From: Bacteroidia bacterium
GTDB lineage: Bacteria; Bacteroidota; Bacteroidia; Flavobacteriales_D; Cryomorphaceae
Direction of reading: 5' to 3'
Length of the DNA stretch: 64,000 bases
NCBI GenBank assembly: GCA_030427905.1
Contig: JAUICL010000002.1
Coordinates: forward strand, 186,001 to 250,000
Part shown: piece by piece, positions 60,419 through 64,000 of the stretch
Layout of the letters: each line of letters starts with the position of its first letter
How positions within the stretch are numbered: the first letter of the stretch is position 1
The notes under the pieces: generated by a model
Seen by the model: the letters and a program-made list of their open reading frames with translations, nothing else
What the model was told of the DNA's origin: nothing
The model's database searches: none
Translations under genes and position numbers: made by a program

Positions 60419-62017
60419 TTAAATGGTGATGGGACTCTCATTTTTCATGTAGTCCTTTATCTGTTTTAACTCTTTGTACATCGCTGAGTCAGATTCAAAT
60501 CGACCGACTATCGAGCGCATGTTTTCATACGTTTGTTTCGATATGGGCGAAAGGCCATCTGCCTTCTTTAAATAGTCGATGGCTTGAACGATCGAGAGCA
60601 TCTCAATCGCCAAAACTTCAAAAGCGTTGTCGATAACCTTGCTGGCCATCGTGGCTGCATTGGTGCCCATGCTCACAATGTCTTGATTGTCATTGTTGTT
60701 GGGGATGCTGTGAACGTACATGGGGTTGCTGAGCGTTTGATTCTCGGCCGTGGTGGATGTGGCTGTAAACTGCACACCCTGCATCCCAAAATTGAACCCG
60801 AGTTTACCCAAATTTACAAAAGGTGGGAGTATACCATTGAGTTTTGGGTTCATCAAAAAGTTTATCTGGCGCTCGGCCAACATGGTCAACTTTGTAATGG
60901 CAATTTTGAGCTTATCCATTTCGAAAGCGACGTAGTCTCCGTGAAAATTTCCACCGTGGTATACATTGCGGCTTTCCACATCGATAATCGGGTTGTCGTT
61001 AGCTGAATTTATTTCTTCAACCAGCGCTTTTTTACATTGCTCAATGGTTTCAAGAATGATTCCCGATATCTGCGGCACGCACCGAATTGAGTAGTACTCC
61101 TGAACTTTTTCGTCCAATACTTTCTGATCTGTCAAGCCTGCGTATAACTGCTTTTCACGCTTTTTGATATAGGTGCTCTTGCCCAGATTCTGATAGATCG
61201 AATCGGCGATGCGCTGTTGGCCTTTGTGCTTTTTGGCCCCATTGAGTTGAGGTGAGAAATAATCGTCGTAAGCGTCGATCATTTCAGCGATCATGATGGT
61301 GGCTAAAGTCGACCACTGGATGGCTCGCTCGGCATATACCGTATTGACAACACCGATACCAGTCATTACACTGGTTCCGTTCATCAAGGCCAGGCCTTCT
61401 CTCAATTTGATTTGCATTGGAGCGATGCCCAGCGACTTAAACACTTCGGCAGTAGGCCGCTTTTCGCCTTTGTAAAGCACTTCACCTTCACCGAGCATAA
61501 CGAGTGCCAGATGGGCAAGCTGAACAAGATCTCCGCTGGCACCTACACCACCGTGAGCAAAGATTACTGGGGTTACATCCATATTGATCATGTCGACCAA
61601 TACCTTGATGGCAGAAGGGTGTACACCTGACTTGCCAAGGCAAAGGGTATTCAATCGAGCTACCATCGATGCTTTAGCGGTGCGCTGATCAAGATGATCA
61701 CCCATCCCAGAAGAGTGGCTCCGAATCAGGTTTTCTTGAAGCGCTTTCTCTTCTTCGGGCTCAATGCGGTACGGAGCCATAGGCCCAAAACCGGTATTGA
61801 TTCCGTAAATGATTTTATCTCTGGAAAATTCCGTCAGGAAGTCAAAGCTCTCCTGTACGATCGCCTCCACCTTTGGATCAATTTTCACTCCTGACCTTTC
61901 AAATAGAATTGCCTTCAGCTCTGCAAAGCGCAAATCTGTTTCCCCAATCATAACCATATCGCCAATATTACGATCTGTGTTGGAATGATCATCGCGGGTT
62001 GGGTGATTAGTTTCCAT
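60419..62017 (-). CDS. aromatic amino acid ammonia-lyase (probable tyrosine ammonia-lyase)
   Basis: A 532-residue HAL/PAL family lyase that removes ammonia from an aromatic amino acid. The MIO prosthetic group would form from Ala160-Ser161-Gly162 in HGGVGASGDLVQLAH; the catalytic Tyr is in YGINTGFGPM (Tyr71), and the selectivity region reads NLIRSHSSGMG. The SIPNNNDNQDIVSMG and YHGGNFHGDYVAFEMDKL blocks are intact. From memory it is very close to the Flavobacterium johnsoniae tyrosine ammonia-lyase of the flexirubin pathway, so p-coumarate is the likely product. The first 20 residues may be untranslated; Met21 or Met23 are alternative starts. It heads the minus arm. Confidence 0.88.
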   Translation of the reverse strand: METNHPTRDDHSNTDRNIGDMVMIGETDLRFAELKAILFERSGVKIDPKVEAIVQESFDFLTEFSRDKIIYGINTGFGPMAPYRIEPEEEKALQENLIRSHSSGMGDHLDQRTAKASMVARLNTLCLGKSGVHPSAIKVLVDMINMDVTPVIFAHGGVGASGDLVQLAHLALVMLGEGEVLYKGEKRPTAEVFKSLGIAPMQIKLREGLALMNGTSVMTGIGVVNTVYAERAIQWSTLATIMIAEMIDAYDDYFSPQLNGAKKHKGQQRIADSIYQNLGKSTYIKKREKQLYAGLTDQKVLDEKVQEYYSIRCVPQISGIILETIEQCKKALVEEINSANDNPIIDVESRNVYHGGNFHGDYVAFEMDKLKIAITKLTMLAERQINFLMNPKLNGILPPFVNLGKLGFNFGMQGVQFTATSTTAENQTLSNPMYVHSIPNNNDNQDIVSMGTNAATMASKVIDNAFEVLAIEMLSIVQAIDYLKKADGLSPISKQTYENMRSIVGRFESDSAMYKELKQIKDYMKNESPITI

Positions 62018-62065
62018 AGCCTAGTATTGAAAAGGCTGTTTTTATGCCTTGTCTATTGATTCTGA

Positions 62066-63142
62066 TTAGGTTTTGAACTTTTTGAGCCCTTCTTCCAACG
62101 GATTGTGAATGCTCTTGTGACCAAGATATCCGGCGCGGCCCTTTCTAAAAGTCATCACCCCGCGATCTATACCCGCTCGCTGCTTCTTTTGCTCATCTTC
62201 GGGAAGGTGGATCACTTCCTTGCATTCATTCGAACAGCAGCCTTCGTATGCTGCCTTGCACTCGTCGCATTGAATAAACAAGAGGTGACAACCGCGGTTT
62301 TCGCAATTGGTGTGGGTATCGCAGGGCTTGCCACATTGGTGGCATTTCGAAATCACATCGTCTGAGATACGCTCGGCCCACCTTTCATCAAAGACAAAGT
62401 TTTTACCGATGAATTTGTTTTCCAGGTTCTCATTTTCGGCTTGGCGTGCGTATTCGATTATTCCGCCTTCGAGCTGGTATACGTTTTTGAACCCATTGTG
62501 CTTCATCCACGCTGATGCTTTTTCGCAACGGATTCCACCGGTGCAATACATCACCAAGTTTTTATCTTCCAGACCTTTAATCTGGTCGATTATATAGGGT
62601 AGCGAATCGCGAAAAGTATCCACATCTGGCGTGATGGCACCTTTGAAGTGACCAATCTCATGCTCGTAGTGGTTACGCATATCAATCAAGATTGTATTGT
62701 CGTCCTCGATGATCTCATTGAAGTCTTTCGCGCGGAGATGGGTCCCTTTGTCGGTCACGTCAAAACTCTCATCCGTCAATCCGTCGGCGAGTATTTTGGT
62801 TCGCACCTTTATGGTGAGTTTATAGAAGCTCTTTCCATCGTCTTCAATGGCCAGATTTAATCTGATATTTTCCAGAAAACTGATGGTATACAAGTGATCT
62901 CGAAAAGCTTCGAAATTCTCGGCTGGTACGGAGATTTGAGCGTTGATACCTTCGTGTGCTACGTAGGTGCGCCCCAGTACGCCAAGCTCGCTCCAATGGA
63001 TAAAAAGATAGTCGCGGAAAAGTTGAGGATTGCCAAGTTTGGCATACTGGTAGAAGGAAATGGTAACGCGCTGTCCCATTTTACCTTGAAACATTCGTTC
63101 CTTCAGTATGCGCCAATCCTCTTCGTTGTGTAGTTTGCTCAT
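62066..63142 (-). CDS. trhO: tRNA uridine(34) hydroxylase, rhodanese-fold (TrhO)
   Basis: A 358-residue protein of the YceA/TrhO family: N-terminal acylphosphatase-like domain (FLENIRLNLAIEDDGKSFY), a rhodanese domain (about 125-220) with the active-site Cys in YCTGGIRCEKAS, and a C-terminal cysteine-rich zinc-binding region (CHQCGKPCDTHTNCENRGC). TrhO makes 5-hydroxyuridine at tRNA wobble position 34 with oxygen. It is divergent from rnpB, with a -7 element at 63191-63198 and a leader of about 44 nt. The 48-bp gap to the lyase gene has no clear promoter, so read-through is possible. Confidence 0.9.
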   Translation of the reverse strand: MSKLHNEEDWRILKERMFQGKMGQRVTISFYQYAKLGNPQLFRDYLFIHWSELGVLGRTYVAHEGINAQISVPAENFEAFRDHLYTISFLENIRLNLAIEDDGKSFYKLTIKVRTKILADGLTDESFDVTDKGTHLRAKDFNEIIEDDNTILIDMRNHYEHEIGHFKGAITPDVDTFRDSLPYIIDQIKGLEDKNLVMYCTGGIRCEKASAWMKHNGFKNVYQLEGGIIEYARQAENENLENKFIGKNFVFDERWAERISDDVISKCHQCGKPCDTHTNCENRGCHLLFIQCDECKAAYEGCCSNECKEVIHLPEDEQKKQRAGIDRGVMTFRKGRAGYLGHKSIHNPLEEGLKKFKT

Positions 63143-63190
63143 TTTACAATTTCAAGTTATACAATGATCTACTCTGAAGAGTACGGGCCG

Positions 63191-63198
63191 CAAAGATA
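63191..63198 (-). promoter_or_regulatory. -7 promoter element of trhO
   Basis: TATCTTTG on the minus strand matches TAnnTTTG exactly. It lies 31 bp from the oppositely oriented rnpB element, forming a divergent promoter pair. Confidence 0.5.
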
Positions 63199-63229
63199 AG
63201 CTTTCAGACGATTATTCTAAATAGAGCCG

Positions 63230-63237
63230 TACCTTTG
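63230..63237 (+). promoter_or_regulatory. -7 promoter element of rnpB
   Basis: TACCTTTG matches TAnnTTTG exactly and would start transcription near 63242, at the expected 5' end of the RNase P RNA. Confidence 0.55.
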
Positions 63238-63241
63238 CGCC

Positions 63242-63612
63242 AAACGGTTCCATCGCCCCGATCCCGATAGCTATCGGGCAGGTCGGGGAGGAAAGTCTGG
63301 ACAATACAGAGCACCACGCTTCCTAACGGGAAGGATGCTGATGGTAAAACATCAGTAGACAGATAGTGCCACAGAGACAATACCGTCCGCCTTAGGCGTG
63401 ATAAGGGTGAAAAGAGTGGGGTAAGAGCCCACAGCTTTGCGTGGTGACACGTAAGGGAGGTAAACCTCGTGGATTGAAAGACCATGTAGACCCGGGCTTG
63501 AGGGCTGCTCGCCCAATCCGGGAGGGTAGGTTGATTGAGCTATTCGGCGACGAATAGCCTAGATAAATGATGGAAGCCCCGATTTATCGGGATACAGAAT
63601 CCGGCTTATACG
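63242..63612 (+). ncRNA. rnpB: RNase P RNA, bacterial class A
   Basis: Conserved landmarks in order: the 5' region with a GC-rich hairpin containing the palindrome CCCGATAGCTATCGGG (P3), GGAGGAAAGTCTGGACA (conserved region I), then ACAGAGACAATACCG, GGGTGAAAAGAGTGGGGTAAGAGCCCAC, GTGGATTGAAAGACC, and the 3' end GGATACAGAATCCGGCTTATA. These match bacterial class A RNase P RNA, the ribozyme that removes tRNA 5' leaders. The length of about 370 nt is normal. The exact 5' end is estimated from the -7 element. Confidence 0.93.
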
Positions 63613-63622
63613 TTTTACTTTT

Positions 63623-63650
63623 AAAGCACATCTTTTGATGTGCTTTTTTC
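63623..63650 (+). terminator. rnpB terminator
   Basis: Perfect 10-bp stem AAAGCACATC-TTTT-GATGTGCTTT followed by TTTTC, 11 nt after the RNase P RNA end. Confidence 0.9.
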
Positions 63651-63689
63651 TTTTGACTAACCTTGCAACACCCGAGCTTACTTCGGCGT

Positions 63690-64000
63690 ATGAAAATTAT
63701 GAAGTACTGGTTGATATGTTCGCTGATTACTTTTAGCCTGAATATCTATGGTCAGGAGTCACGCAGGGATTCGGCATCAATAGCCCAGTTCGTCAATCTC
63801 GATGCTTTTGAGATTAGTGCTGGTATGGGTGATTTTGATGTAGACGATTTTATCAATCAAGTACAGAAGGACACCACCTTTTATCAGGCTTTTTTGAACC
63901 TAAAGTATTTTCCGCATCGCTGTGAGAGCTGGATGGAAGTCCACGACAAAGATGAAGAAGTGGCGGCTCGCCTTGAGCGGGAATCAATCCAATACAGAGA
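63690..64000 (+). CDS. exported protein of unknown function, 3' end outside the window
   Basis: Starts MKIMKYWLICSLITFSLNIY with a signal peptide cleaved after about residue 22, then a soluble acidic region (VNLDAFEISAGMGDFDVDDF, VQKDTTFYQAFLNLKYF). ATG 63699 is an alternative start. It resembles secreted hypothetical proteins of Bacteroidota; no domain can be named from the 103 residues present. TAACCTTG at 63657-63664 is a one-mismatch -7 element. Confidence 0.75.
   Translation, partial: MKIMKYWLICSLITFSLNIYGQESRRDSASIAQFVNLDAFEISAGMGDFDVDDFINQVQKDTTFYQAFLNLKYFPHRCESWMEVHDKDEEVAARLERESIQYR

Noticed and set aside
63204-63485. 93-codon minus-strand frame over the RNase P RNA
   Set aside because: It lies wholly on the structured, conserved rnpB gene and its low-grade composition shows no protein family features.

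Overview
The window looks like a chromosomal segment of a flavobacterium-like Bacteroidota (Flavobacteriales or a close relative). The signs are: many promoters with the TAnnTTTG -7 element typical of the phylum, starts without Shine-Dalgarno sites, two secreted proteins with a C-terminal type IX secretion (T9SS) sorting domain, a CarboxypepD_reg/TonB-dependent receptor, a BlaI/BlaR1-TonB pair, a fused alpha/beta E1 dehydrogenase, and an aryl-polyene/flexirubin pigment locus.

Layout. 1-419 holds the end of an unrecognised gene and dispersed intergenic repeats. 0.4-6.3 kb holds a nitroreductase, a small membrane protein, an M23/LysM peptidase, an outer-membrane barrel, a MarR-YceI operon and a membrane-anchored MutS-like ATPase. 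6.3-6.8 kb is a gene-free repeat region. 6.8-11.7 kb (minus strand) holds BlaR1-TonB, BlaI, an esterase, an MltF-like transglycosylase, a second repeat island and an ACP phosphodiesterase. 11.7-20 kb holds a LytS/LytR-type two-component pair, SiaC, an operon with an OmpH/Skp-like lipoprotein and DUF4924, an M42 aminopeptidase, a TPR protein and a PorE-like OmpA protein. 20-34 kb (mostly minus) holds a T9SS-sorted BNR/PKD protein, MnmD, a murQ operon, a TonB receptor plus T9SS-sorted esterase pair, and the E1 dehydrogenase. 34-37.6 kb holds a PadR-PspC operon, a 45-residue lipoprotein and an SDR enzyme. 37.8-62 kb is the pigment cluster. 62-64 kb holds trhO, the RNase P RNA gene and the start of a secreted protein.

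The pigment cluster is two convergent operon arms meeting near 46.42 kb. The plus arm has an MMPL exporter-acyltransferase-methyltransferase fusion, a CrtI/CrtISO-like oxidoreductase, a C45-type acyltransferase, AcpS and an AMP-ligase. The minus arm runs from a tyrosine ammonia-lyase-like enzyme through FabG, three ketosynthases, two ketosynthase-like proteins without the catalytic Cys, two ACPs, hotdog dehydratases and a thioesterase, a LpxL-like acyltransferase, a polysaccharide deacetylase, LolA plus an unknown secreted partner, a GT2-DUF2062 glycosyltransferase, an O-methyltransferase and a halogenase-like flavoprotein. The inferred route is tyrosine to p-coumarate, activation and loading on ACP, iterative extension to an aryl polyene, ring tailoring, acyl transfer, and export or placement in the outer membrane. 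Dialkylresorcinol genes (darA/darB), needed for a true flexirubin, are not in this window.

Regulatory DNA worth attention: twin 16-bp dyads in front of blaI, palindromes inside the marR and padR promoters, several promoters whose -7 element lies only about 4-6 bp from the start codon, and a dispersed repeat family whose small hairpins vary by paired base changes. No tRNA, CRISPR array, insertion sequence or prophage was seen.
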